From: Hungatella sp. UBA3048 | GTDB lineage: Bacteria; Bacillota; Clostridia; Lachnospirales; Lachnospiraceae | Assembly (NCBI GenBank): GCA_002367105.1 | Contig: DFCS01000024.1 | Coordinates: 59,147-123,146 of the forward strand | DNA: 64,000 nucleotides | Reading direction: 5' to 3' | Shown here: positions 51,298-60,086 of the stretch, one piece after another | Position numbering within the stretch: the first letter of the stretch is position 1 | Layout of the letters: each line of letters opens with the position of its first letter | Position numbers and translations under genes: made by a program | Notes under the pieces: generated by a model | What the model was told of the DNA's origin: nothing | The model's input: the letters and a program-made list of their open reading frames with translations, nothing else | Databases searched by the model: none

Positions 51298-52857
51298 GTG
51301 TCAGTATCAGTATTCATGGCTATATTGATTGCAATTGTAGTATCAGTAGTAGTTGCTTTTATTGCCTGGTCTGCTGCCATCACGTATCGTAAAAATGCTT
51401 ACGAAAGCAAGATTGGCACTGCGGAAGAAAAATCCCGGGAAATAATAGATGAAGCATTAAAGACCGCTGAGACAAAGAAGCGCGAAGCTCTCCTTGAGGC
51501 AAAAGAAGAGTCTTTAAAGACTAAGAATGAACTGGAGAAGGAAACCAGGGAAAGAAGAGCTGAGCTTCAACGTTATGAAAGAAGAGTACTAAGCAAGGAA
51601 GAAAACCTGGACAAGAAGTCCGAGGTTATGGAAAAACGAGAAGCAGGTCTGGCTGCTCGCGAGGACGCCCTGAATAAGAGAAATACCGAAGTGGAATCTC
51701 TCTATGAAAAAGGCATTCAGGAACTGGAAAAAATTTCTGGACTTACCTCCGAACAGGCAAAAGAATATCTTTTAAAATCTGTTGAAGATGACGTTAAACA
51801 TGACACTGCGAAATTAATTAAGGAACTTGACAACAAAGCAAAAGAAGAAGCCGAAAAAAAGGCGAGGGAATACGTGGTTACAGCCATTCAAAGATGCGCT
51901 GCAGACCATGTGGCAGAAACTACGGTTTCAGTCGTACAGCTTCCTAACGATGAGATGAAAGGAAGAATCATCGGAAGGGAAGGCCGTAACATCCGTACGT
52001 TAGAGACCCTTACGGGCGTGGAACTCATTATTGATGACACCCCTGAGGCTGTTGTATTATCCGGATTCGATCCGGTTCGTAGAGAAGTAGCCAGAATTGC
52101 GTTGGAACGCCTTATTGTGGATGGACGTATTCATCCTGCAAGAATTGAAGAAATGGTGGAAAAGGCACAAAAAGAGGTAGAAACCAATATGCGTGAAGAA
52201 GGAGAAGCCGCTGCTCTTGAAGTGGGCATTCACGGTCTTCATCCGGAACTCATCAGATTGCTTGGCAAGCTGAGATACAGAACAAGCTACGGTCAGAATG
52301 CATTAAAGCATTCCATTGAGGTGGCCCAATTGTCAGGGCTGTTGGCCGGAGAAATCGGCCTTGATATCCGCATGGCCAAGCGTGCCGGTTTACTACATGA
52401 CATCGGAAAAGCCGTTGACCATGAGATGGAAGGTTCTCATATTCAGCTGGGTGTGGAGTTATGTAAGAAATATAAGGAATCTGCAATCGTGCTGAACACT
52501 GTGGAATCACATCATGGCGATGTTGAACCACAGAGCCTTATCGCTTGCATTGTCCAGGCAGCAGACACGATATCTGCCGCAAGACCTGGAGCAAGAAGAG
52601 AGACTCTGGAGACATATACAAACAGATTAAAACAGTTAGAAGATATTACCAATTCCTTTAAGGGAGTGGACAAGTCCTTTGCCATTCAGGCAGGACGCGA
52701 AGTTCGGATTATGGTAGTTCCGGATCAAATTAACGATGACGATATGGTGCTTTTAGCCCGTGACATTTCCAAGAAGATTGAAGAATCTCTGGAATACCCG
52801 GGACAGATCAAGGTCAACGTGATCCGGGAGTCCAGAGTTACAGATTACGCGAAGTAA
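51298..52857 (+). CDS. rny: Ribonuclease Y
   Basis: 519 residues from GTG 51298, behind TAAGGAGGTG. An N-terminal membrane anchor (about 3-25), a charged coiled coil (about 35-200), a KH domain (LPNDEMKGRIIGREGRNIRTLE) and an HD domain with metal-binding His-Asp in AGLLHDIGKAVDHE. It is the membrane-anchored endonuclease that starts mRNA decay in Firmicutes. The sequence ends VTDYAK, the usual C-terminus. Confidence 0.97.
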   Translation: MSVSVFMAILIAIVVSVVVAFIAWSAAITYRKNAYESKIGTAEEKSREIIDEALKTAETKKREALLEAKEESLKTKNELEKETRERRAELQRYERRVLSKEENLDKKSEVMEKREAGLAAREDALNKRNTEVESLYEKGIQELEKISGLTSEQAKEYLLKSVEDDVKHDTAKLIKELDNKAKEEAEKKAREYVVTAIQRCAADHVAETTVSVVQLPNDEMKGRIIGREGRNIRTLETLTGVELIIDDTPEAVVLSGFDPVRREVARIALERLIVDGRIHPARIEEMVEKAQKEVETNMREEGEAAALEVGIHGLHPELIRLLGKLRYRTSYGQNALKHSIEVAQLSGLLAGEIGLDIRMAKRAGLLHDIGKAVDHEMEGSHIQLGVELCKKYKESAIVLNTVESHHGDVEPQSLIACIVQAADTISAARPGARRETLETYTNRLKQLEDITNSFKGVDKSFAIQAGREVRIMVVPDQINDDDMVLLARDISKKIEESLEYPGQIKVNVIRESRVTDYAK

Positions 52858-52876
52858 ATGTTCAGATTGAGATGAT

Positions 52877-52928
52877 AAATGCCCTAAACCGTAGAAAGCT
52901 TGTATTTTGCGGATTTGGGGCATTTTTT
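52877..52928 (+). terminator. rny terminator
   Basis: AAATGCCC (52877-52884) pairs with GGGCATTT (52918-52925), with further pairs inside, followed by a T run. Confidence 0.85.
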
Positions 52929-52974
52929 AATTGATTTTTCTTTATAAGAGAAAATATAGTTTGAAATGTTTTTC

Positions 52975-53003
52975 TTGAATATAGCAAAGATTTGATGTAT
53001 TAT
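52975..53003 (+). promoter_or_regulatory. Promoter of the D-Ala-D-Ala carboxypeptidase gene
   Basis: TTGAAT (52975-52980), 17-base spacer, TATTAT (52998-53003). The untranslated leader would be about 155 bases. Confidence 0.6.
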
Positions 53004-53098
53004 AATATAAATGCCCTTTTTCAGATTGGTCTAAGGTCAATAAGATACTTATAGTTAAAAAATCTCGGGGCAAATGATAGATTTTGCGAAGTAATATA

Positions 53099-53142
53099 AT
53101 GCCTTAAAACCGTATAATAATCTGAATGCGGCTTTAAGGCAT
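53099..53142 (+). promoter_or_regulatory. Leader hairpin of the carboxypeptidase gene
   Basis: ATGCCTTAAA (53099-53108) pairs with TTTAAGGCAT (53133-53142), then CCG with CGG inside. It ends 8 bases before the CAGGAGG site. Its left arm resembles that of the rny terminator. Confidence 0.7.
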
Positions 53143-53165
53143 ATTTCATGTCAGGAGGATGATAC

Positions 53166-54596
53166 GTGAATCGGAGGATAAAAGTACTGATTAGCTGCAT
53201 ATTGGTCAGCCAGCTGTTTCTAATGACTGTATATGCGAAACCGGACTGGCCGTCTGATACGGGCATCCAGGCGGAAGCCGGGATTGTAATAGACGGGGAT
53301 TCAGGGGCCGTCATATTTGGACAAAATATCCATGCCCCATATCCGCCAGCCAGCATAACGAAAATTTTGACTGCTCTTATTGTTTTAGAGAACGCGAAAC
53401 TTGATGATATGGTGACCTTTTCAAAGGATGCCATTTACAATGTGGAGGAGGGCAGCGGCAATAAATTAAATGTGGATACAGATGACAAGCTTTCTGTGGA
53501 AGACTGTCTCTACTCTCTGATCCTTCATTCCTGCAACCAGGCAGCCAATGCTCTGGCGGAGCATGTGGCCGGCAGCAGAGAGGAATTTGTAAACATGATG
53601 AATGAAAAGATCAAGGAGCTTGGCTGTACGGAAAGTCATTTTGACAACCCGTCAGGGCTTAATGGAGATACCCAGTATGTGACTGCCTATGATATGGCAC
53701 TCATAGCAAAGGCTGCTTACAGCAATAAAAAGCTTGTGGAGATCAGCTCTGCAATCAGCCATAATATCCCTCCCACATCCAATAATCCGGAGGGGCTTAC
53801 CATTTACAACGAGCATCGTCTGGTAAAGACCAAGGATACAAAGAGTGAATTTTATTGTCCGTCAGCAGTGGCAGGAAAGACTGGATATCTAATTAAAGCA
53901 GGAAATACCCTTGTGACCTATGGGGAGCAGGATGGAAAAAGGCTTATTTCTGTTATTTTAAAGGGAAGCCCAAAGCAATATTTTATCGATGGCAAAGCTC
54001 TTTTGGAATTCGGATTCAGCCGTTTTGAAAATTTCCCTGTTACAGGGAATGAAACCAGCTATATTTCAGGGGAAGATCCTGTTGAGATAAAAGGGACATC
54101 TTATAAACCCTCTGATCTGGAATTGGAACCGGACAGCGTCATAACCCTTCCTAAAGGAGCCGAGTTCTCCCAGGCGGATAAGACTCTAGTAACAGAGCTT
54201 CCGGAAGGAAGTCCCAAAGGGGCGGCTGCCATGATCCAATATACCTACAATGACAGAAAGGTGGGCCAGGCCTACTTAATGGAAAAGAATGCCCCGGAGC
54301 CAACGAGCCAGGAATCTGAACAGGGATCCACAGATGCAAAACCAGTGGAATCAGAAACAAATTCAGGCGGCAATAAGAAATCACCGGATAATAAGGGAAG
54401 CAGAGTGCTTACGATAGCAGGTATTGCTGCTTTTCTTGGACTGGCAGGCGGCGGAACCGGATTTTTCATTTATAAGAAAAAGAAAGAGGCCAGAGAGATC
54501 GCTCTCAGAAGAGAAGAGAGAAGGCAGCGCTTAAAAGCAGAAGGTGCAGAAGAAGCGTTTGAAAAGATTCTGAAACAACGCCGGAATAAAAAATAA
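53166..54596 (+). CDS. D-alanyl-D-alanine carboxypeptidase (PBP5/DacF family)
   Basis: 476 residues from GTG 53166. A signal peptide of about 25 residues ending VYA; active-site Ser-x-x-Lys in PPASITKILTAL, Ser-x-Asn in LHSCNQAANAL and Lys-Thr-Gly in VAGKTGYLIKAG. A PBP5 C-terminal beta domain follows (about 280-390), then a Ser/Pro/Glu-rich linker, a membrane helix (about 420-442) and a very basic cytoplasmic tail. The enzyme trims the last D-Ala of wall pentapeptides. The single-pass tail is longer than the usual amphipathic anchor. Confidence 0.92.
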   Translation: MNRRIKVLISCILVSQLFLMTVYAKPDWPSDTGIQAEAGIVIDGDSGAVIFGQNIHAPYPPASITKILTALIVLENAKLDDMVTFSKDAIYNVEEGSGNKLNVDTDDKLSVEDCLYSLILHSCNQAANALAEHVAGSREEFVNMMNEKIKELGCTESHFDNPSGLNGDTQYVTAYDMALIAKAAYSNKKLVEISSAISHNIPPTSNNPEGLTIYNEHRLVKTKDTKSEFYCPSAVAGKTGYLIKAGNTLVTYGEQDGKRLISVILKGSPKQYFIDGKALLEFGFSRFENFPVTGNETSYISGEDPVEIKGTSYKPSDLELEPDSVITLPKGAEFSQADKTLVTELPEGSPKGAAAMIQYTYNDRKVGQAYLMEKNAPEPTSQESEQGSTDAKPVESETNSGGNKKSPDNKGSRVLTIAGIAAFLGLAGGGTGFFIYKKKKEAREIALRREERRQRLKAEGAEEAFEKILKQRRNKK

Positions 54597-54617
54597 ATAT
54601 AAATATAAAAGAAAATG

Positions 54618-54649
54618 AAAAGGACCAGCTGGGGAAGCTGGTCCTTTTT
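54618..54649 (+). terminator. Terminator after the carboxypeptidase gene
   Basis: AAAAGGACCAGCT (54618-54630) pairs with AGCTGGTCCTTTT (54636-54648), perfect 13 bp. Confidence 0.94.
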
Positions 54650-54702
54650 CGGAGAAGGTATTTCGTTTCTTATGGGGTGTAGCAAAAACTATATAATGTA
54701 TT

Positions 54703-54713
54703 GGGGGGGGGGG
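54703..54713 (+). repeat. Homopolymeric G11 tract
   Basis: Eleven consecutive G begin 6 bases after a TATAAT element. Such tracts are prone to slippage. Confidence 0.9.
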
Positions 54714-54893
54714 TTACATTTAATAATATAACTCATTTTTCTGAAAAAGTGTCAACAAACATTCATGAATTTTGAAATTAAAATTGTGCATTTTCGCTCC
54801 GTTTATTCAATGGATTGTGGAAAAAACATAGAAAATCAGAAAGAACACATGGATTCATTGTGCGTTCTCTCTCCAGGCTCTTGAGGGATATTT

Positions 54894-54922
54894 TTGTAAA
54901 ATCTGCTTTCTTGTGGTAAAAT
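54894..54922 (+). promoter_or_regulatory. araA operon promoter
   Basis: TTGTAA (54894-54899), 17-base spacer, TAAAAT (54917-54922). Confidence 0.65.
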
Positions 54923-54933
54923 ACGTAAAAACA

Positions 54934-54957
54934 ACTTGTGCAATGGTGCGTACAAGT
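54934..54957 (+). promoter_or_regulatory. AraR-type operator
   Basis: ACTTGT (54934-54939) and ACAAGT (54952-54957) form a dyad, and GCGTACAAGT within the right half matches one side of the Bacillus AraR box (TTGTACGTACAA). It covers the transcription start region of the araA promoter. An AraR homologue is encoded as the last gene of the operon. Confidence 0.6.
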
Positions 54958-55093
54958 AATAGATTATAGTTAGAGGATATTTAGTCACTCTTATCTATAG
55001 GTATTTATAATACATCATGTCTGGTTTACGACAGAAGGGCGGGATTATATCAATGGAGTTTCACAAAGTAAATGAAGGAGAGGGACATGAAAC

Positions 55094-56587
55094 ATGTTAA
55101 AAAAAGAATATAAATTTTGGTTTGCAACAGGCTCTCAGGATCTTTACGGTGAGGAGTGTTTAAGAAATGTAGCGGAGCATTCCAGAATCATCACGGAAAG
55201 GCTGAACGCATACGGAGCGCTTCCCTATGAGGTGATTTTAAAACCGGTGCTGATTGATAATACCTCCATTCGCAGGCTGTTTCATGAGGCTAACACCGAT
55301 GAGTCCTGCGCCGGCGTGATTACCTGGATGCATACCTTTTCTCCTGCTAAGTCCTGGATTTTAGGGCTTCAGGAGTACCGGAAGCCTTTGCTTCATCTGC
55401 ACACCCAGTTTAACCGGGAGATTCCCTACGATACCATTGACATGGATTTCATGAATGAGAACCAGTCGGCCCACGGCGACCGGGAATTCGGTCATATGGT
55501 CACCAGAATGGGGATCCCGAGAAAGGTGATCGCAGGTCATTGGGATGATGAAGGAGTCCAAAGGCGGATCGGTTCCTGGATGCGGACCGCAGTGGGAATT
55601 ATGGAGAGCAGCCATATCCGTGTGGTCAGGGTTGCGGACAATATGAGAAATGTGGCGGTTACTGAAGGGGATAAGGTAGAAGCCCAGATGAAATTCGGTT
55701 GGGAGATCGATGCCTATCCAGTCAATGAAATCGCAGATTATGTTCGGGATGCGGCAGCAGGTGATATTTCTTCCCTGGTAGAGGAATATTACAGCAGATA
55801 CGAAATTTTAACGGAAGGCATGGACCATGAGGAATTTAAGGCCCATGTGGCAGTTCAGGCACAGATCGAGCTTGGCTTTGAGCGGTTTTTAAAGGATAAG
55901 AATTACCATGCAATTGTCACTCATTTTGGGGATTTAGGCTCTTTAAAGCAGCTTCCAGGTCTTGCCATCCAGCGCCTGATGGAAAAGGGCTATGGCTTTG
56001 GGGCGGAAGGAGACTGGAAGACCGCTGCCATGGTGCGCCTGATGAAGATCATGACCGAAGGAGCAAAGGATGCTAAGGGAACTTCTTTTATGGAGGATTA
56101 CACCTACAACCTGGTTCCCGGCAAAGAAGGGATCTTACAGGCCCACATGCTGGAGGTTTGCCCCACCATTGCGGATGGAACGGTAGGAATCAGGGTAAAT
56201 CCGCTGTCCATGGGAGAGAGGGAAGCACCTGCACGCCTTGTATTTACGGCAAAGGAAGGAATGGGAATAGCAACATCCTTAATTGATCTGGGCAGCCGTT
56301 TCCGCTTGATTATCAACACTGTAAACTGTAAAAAGACGGAAAGGCCCATGCCAAAGCTTCCGGTTGCCACTGCGTTCTGGACACCTGAGCCAAACCTTGC
56401 CACAGGAGCGGAAAGCTGGATTTTAGCCGGTGGCGCCCACCATACGGCCTTTACCTATGATCTGACGCCTGAGCAGATGGGGGACTGGGCGGAAGCAATG
56501 GGGATTGAAGCTGTTTTCATTGATGAAAAAACCACAATCAGGGATTTGAAAAATGAATTAAGATGGAATTCCATGACGTATCGTTAA
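55094..56587 (+). CDS. araA: L-arabinose isomerase
   Basis: 497 residues, the normal length. It begins KEYKFWFATGSQDLYGEE, and carries WMHTFSPAKSWI and HTQFNREIPYDTIDMDFMNENQSAHGDREFG, by position about 95-130. Metal-site residues include the Glu in GFGAEGDWKTAA and the His in KGTSFMEDYTYN and GGAHHT segments. It converts L-arabinose to L-ribulose. It is the first gene of the operon. Confidence 0.97.
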   Translation: MLKKEYKFWFATGSQDLYGEECLRNVAEHSRIITERLNAYGALPYEVILKPVLIDNTSIRRLFHEANTDESCAGVITWMHTFSPAKSWILGLQEYRKPLLHLHTQFNREIPYDTIDMDFMNENQSAHGDREFGHMVTRMGIPRKVIAGHWDDEGVQRRIGSWMRTAVGIMESSHIRVVRVADNMRNVAVTEGDKVEAQMKFGWEIDAYPVNEIADYVRDAAAGDISSLVEEYYSRYEILTEGMDHEEFKAHVAVQAQIELGFERFLKDKNYHAIVTHFGDLGSLKQLPGLAIQRLMEKGYGFGAEGDWKTAAMVRLMKIMTEGAKDAKGTSFMEDYTYNLVPGKEGILQAHMLEVCPTIADGTVGIRVNPLSMGEREAPARLVFTAKEGMGIATSLIDLGSRFRLIINTVNCKKTERPMPKLPVATAFWTPEPNLATGAESWILAGGAHHTAFTYDLTPEQMGDWAEAMGIEAVFIDEKTTIRDLKNELRWNSMTYR

Positions 56588-56649
56588 ATAAATAACAGGA
56601 GCCGTCCTTTAGGAAAAAAGGGGCGGACATAATTCAGGAGGGGTTTCAA

Positions 56650-58248
56650 ATGATGGAAAAACAAATAGGAGCAGCAATCAGGGAAGGGAGAACCGCTCTG
56701 GGAATAGAGCTTGGCTCCACGCGGATCAAAGCCGTACTGGTAGATGAAGAACATAATCCCATTGCTTCCGGCAGCTATGACTGGGAAAACCAGTATGTAG
56801 ACGGTGTCTGGACTTATTCCATTCCGGATATCTGGGAGGGAGTCAGGGAAAGTTATAAAAACATGGCTGAGGTGGTGAAAGAGCGGTATGGGGAGACTCT
56901 TACCACGATTGGAGCCATTTGTTTTTCTGCCATGATGCATGGGTATATGGCATTTGACAAGGAGGGGGAGCTGCTGGTGCCTTTTAGGACATGGAGAAAT
57001 ACCATGACAGAAGAGGCTTCTGAAAAGCTGACGGAGCTGTTTTCCTTTCAAATTCCCCAGAGATGGAGCATTGCCCACCTCTATCAGGCAATCCTTAACC
57101 AGGAAGAGCACGTGCAGGAGATTGATTACCTGGTTACCCTGGAAGGCTATGTCCACTGGAAGCTGACGGGAGAGCGGGTCCTTGGCATCGGAGACTGCGC
57201 AGGGATGTTTCCCGTGGACTGCGCTGCAAAGGATTTTCATAAGCGCATGATAGAACAGTTTGATGAGCTGGTTGCTCCCCGGCAGTTCCCCTGGAAGCTT
57301 CGTGATATTATGCCAAGAGTGCTGACGGCAGGAGAGAGGGCAGGAACCCTGACCGGGGAAGGGGCACGGCTTCTTGATGCCAGCGGGAATTTAAAACCTG
57401 GAATACCCCTTTGCCCGCCGGAAGGTGATGCAGGGACAGGGATGACGGCTACCAACAGCGTGGCAAGAAGAACCGGTAATGTATCCGCCGGAACCAGTGT
57501 GTTTGCCATGGTGGTGCTGGAAAAAGAGCTTTCCAGGGTTTATCCGGAAATCGATATAGTCACCACTCCTGCCGGTGATGCAGTAGCAATGGTCCACTGC
57601 AACAACTGTACCTCAGATTTAAACGCCTGGGTTTCCCTGTTTGAGGAATTTGCAGATGCGACGGGAATGAAAATCGACAGGAATACCCTGTTTTCCACTC
57701 TTTACCAGAAGGCCCTGGAAGGAGACAGGGATGGGGGAGGTATGCTTTCCTACGGTTATTTGTCCGGAGAGCATATTACCCATTTTGAAGAGGGAAGACC
57801 TTTATTTGTACGGACACCGGAAAGCCGGTTTAATCTTGCAAACTTTATGAGAGTTCATCTCTATACAGCTTTGGGAGCTTTAAAAATGGGAATGGATATC
57901 CTCTTTGAGGAAGGAGTCCGGCTTAATGTGCTTTTGGGCCATGGAGGACTTTTTAAGACTAAGGGAGTAGGACAGAGGATCATGGCTGCCGCCCTGGGTG
58001 TTCCAGTTTCCGTCATGGAAACAGCCGGTGAAGGAGGAGCCTGGGGTGCTGCGCTATTAGCCTCCTACATGCTTAAGAAAGAGGAGGGGGAATCCCTGGA
58101 TCATTACCTGGCTGAAAAGGTATTTAAAGATGACGGGGGGATCACAATGGAGCCTGATCCTGAGGATGAAGCAGGTTTTCAGGCCTTTATGGAACGGTAC
58201 AGAAATGGACTTTCCATTGAGCGTGCTGCGGTAGATAACTTGAAATAA
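56650..58248 (+). CDS. araB: FGGY-family ribulokinase
   Basis: 532 residues. The N-terminal ATPase domain begins LGIELGSTRIKAVLVD; the second domain includes GDAGTGMTATNSVARRTGNVSAGTS and GHGGLFKTKGVGQRIMAAAL. This is the longer clostridial kinase form. It is assigned ribulokinase from its place between araA and araD; by sequence alone xylulokinase or another sugar kinase is possible. TTCAGGAGGGG lies ahead of the ATG pair; ATG 56653 is an equal candidate. Confidence 0.85.
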   Translation: MMEKQIGAAIREGRTALGIELGSTRIKAVLVDEEHNPIASGSYDWENQYVDGVWTYSIPDIWEGVRESYKNMAEVVKERYGETLTTIGAICFSAMMHGYMAFDKEGELLVPFRTWRNTMTEEASEKLTELFSFQIPQRWSIAHLYQAILNQEEHVQEIDYLVTLEGYVHWKLTGERVLGIGDCAGMFPVDCAAKDFHKRMIEQFDELVAPRQFPWKLRDIMPRVLTAGERAGTLTGEGARLLDASGNLKPGIPLCPPEGDAGTGMTATNSVARRTGNVSAGTSVFAMVVLEKELSRVYPEIDIVTTPAGDAVAMVHCNNCTSDLNAWVSLFEEFADATGMKIDRNTLFSTLYQKALEGDRDGGGMLSYGYLSGEHITHFEEGRPLFVRTPESRFNLANFMRVHLYTALGALKMGMDILFEEGVRLNVLLGHGGLFKTKGVGQRIMAAALGVPVSVMETAGEGGAWGAALLASYMLKKEEGESLDHYLAEKVFKDDGGITMEPDPEDEAGFQAFMERYRNGLSIERAAVDNLK

Positions 58249-58276
58249 TGCGGAAAGCAAAAAGGAGGAAGCTGAC

Positions 58277-58975
58277 ATGCTGGAAGAACTGAAAAGAATT
58301 GTATACGAAGCAAACATGGAATTGCCCAGAAGGGGACTTATCACTTATACCTGGGGAAATGTCAGCGGAATTGACCGGGAAAAGGGACTTTTCGTTATTA
58401 AGCCCAGCGGGGTGGATTATGAAGAGCTGACGCCTGAGGATATGGCGGTCATGGATCTTGACGGAAATCAGGTGGAAGGGAAATTAAGACCCTCCTCTGA
58501 TACTGCCACCCATCTGGAGCTTTATAAGGCATTTAAGGAAATAGGAGGGATCGTTCATACCCATTCCCCCATGGCTACATCCTGGGCCCAGGCAGGAAGG
58601 GCCCTCCCCTGCTATGGAACCACCCATGCGGATTACTTTTATGGGGAAATCCCATGTGCCAGAAATCTCACGGAGAGAGAGATCCGGGACGGTTATGAGA
58701 AGAATACGGGTGCCGTGATCATCGAAACCTTTAAGGGGATAAATCCTATGCATGTTCCGGCAGTTTTGTGCAAAAACCACGGACCATTTACCTGGGGTAC
58801 CGATGCAGCAGGTGCGGTCCACAATGCCGTTGTGCTGGAGGAGATCGCAAAGATGAACCTTATGACGGAACTGTTGAATCCTTCGGTTTTACCGGCACCC
58901 CAGTGCATGCAGGATAAACATTTTATGCGCAAGCATGGGCCGAATGCATATTACGGCCAGAATAAAGAATCATAA
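58277..58975 (+). CDS. araD: L-ribulose-5-phosphate 4-epimerase
   Basis: 232 residues. Class II aldolase-type fold: the zinc ligands are in HTHSPMATSWAQ and a later His in CKNHGPFTWG; KPSGVDYEELTPEDMAVMD is the phosphate-binding block. It converts L-ribulose 5-phosphate to D-xylulose 5-phosphate, closing the path from arabinose to the pentose phosphate pathway. AGGAGG lies 8 bases before the ATG. Confidence 0.96.
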   Translation: MLEELKRIVYEANMELPRRGLITYTWGNVSGIDREKGLFVIKPSGVDYEELTPEDMAVMDLDGNQVEGKLRPSSDTATHLELYKAFKEIGGIVHTHSPMATSWAQAGRALPCYGTTHADYFYGEIPCARNLTEREIRDGYEKNTGAVIIETFKGINPMHVPAVLCKNHGPFTWGTDAAGAVHNAVVLEEIAKMNLMTELLNPSVLPAPQCMQDKHFMRKHGPNAYYGQNKES

Positions 58976-58985
58976 GGAGCTCTAT

Positions 58986-60086
58986 ATGGCGGAGGACAGC
59001 GGAAAAGCAAAGTACTATCTGTTAATGGAAGAACTGAAAAAGGATATTATTTCAGGTAAGCGAAAACCGGGCGACCGGCTGCCTTCGGAAAATGAACTGT
59101 CGGCCTCCTGTCATGTAAGCCGCCACACAGTGAGAAAAGCAATTTCCATTCTGGAACAGGAGGGATTTATTACGGCAGAACATGGCCGGGGAACCTTTGT
59201 ATCCAGAAAAGCGGGAGGAAAAAAAGGATCAGGAAATATCGCGGTCATCACCACCTATTTGTCGGATTATATTTTTCCGCGGCTGATCCAGGGAATCGAT
59301 CGGGTACTTACGACTAACGGTTACAGCATTATACTGAAGAATACGGGAAACAGCAGGTTCAAGGAAAGCAGATGTCTGGAAGAGATCCTTGAAAAGGACA
59401 TTGACGGGCTCATCATAGAGCCAAGCAAAAGTGAGATCATGTGCGGCCATAAGGGGCTTTATGAGAAGTTGGATTTTTACCAGATCCCTTATGTATTTAT
59501 TCAGGGCTGTTACGCCCACATGATGAACAAACCGCATATCCTGATGGATGACTGTACGGGTGGGTATCTGGTGACAAAGCATCTGATCGATTTGGGGCAC
59601 AAGTACATCTTGGGAATATTCAAAGCTGATGACAGCCAGGGAAGAAACCGGCACAAAGGCTATGTAAAAGCTCTTCAGGAGGCGGGATTTTCTTATGATC
59701 CGGATATGGTTGTCTGGTTCCACACCGAGGACCGGGCGACAAAGCCATCAGGTGCCTTAAGGCTTAAGCTGGAAGAAGGAGTGTTAATTGACGGAATTGT
59801 CTGTTACAATGACCAGATTGCCTTTGAGGTCTTGAAAACCATTGAAAAGAGCGGGCTTTCCGTGCCCGAAGATATTTCTGTAACAGGCTATGACAATTCC
59901 TTTATTGCAGAAAATGGGATTGTGAAGCTGACCACCATCGCCCACCCCCAGGAGCGGCTGGGGGCGATGGCGGCGGAGCTTCTTATAGAAAAGATGAACA
60001 ATGTTCCAGATGAAGAAAGCAGAGTGGAGCGGATCTTAAAGCCGGAGCTGATAATCCGGGAGTCCTGCAAAGACCGGCGGATTTAA
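58986..60086 (+). CDS. araR: AraR-type repressor, GntR HTH fused to LacI-type sugar-binding domain
   Basis: 366 residues. Winged helix-turn-helix of the GntR kind at about 10-75 (GDRLPSENELSASCHVSRHTVRKAISILEQEGFITAEHGRGTF), then a periplasmic-binding-type domain (IAVITTYLSDYIFPRLIQGID to about 360). This fusion is the hallmark of AraR, which is released by L-arabinose. ATG 58986 follows AAGGAGC, 11 bases after araD stops; a frame from 58935 is rejected. Its last bases overlap the convergent MFS gene by 4. Confidence 0.93.
   Translation: MAEDSGKAKYYLLMEELKKDIISGKRKPGDRLPSENELSASCHVSRHTVRKAISILEQEGFITAEHGRGTFVSRKAGGKKGSGNIAVITTYLSDYIFPRLIQGIDRVLTTNGYSIILKNTGNSRFKESRCLEEILEKDIDGLIIEPSKSEIMCGHKGLYEKLDFYQIPYVFIQGCYAHMMNKPHILMDDCTGGYLVTKHLIDLGHKYILGIFKADDSQGRNRHKGYVKALQEAGFSYDPDMVVWFHTEDRATKPSGALRLKLEEGVLIDGIVCYNDQIAFEVLKTIEKSGLSVPEDISVTGYDNSFIAENGIVKLTTIAHPQERLGAMAAELLIEKMNNVPDEESRVERILKPELIIRESCKDRRI

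Larger units (their letters stand above)
54650..55093 (+). other. Long intergenic region upstream of the arabinose operon
   Basis: No gene is seen. It holds an AT-rich stretch with TATAAT at 54692-54697, an 11-base G run at 54703-54713, and further down the araA promoter and operator. Confidence 0.6.
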
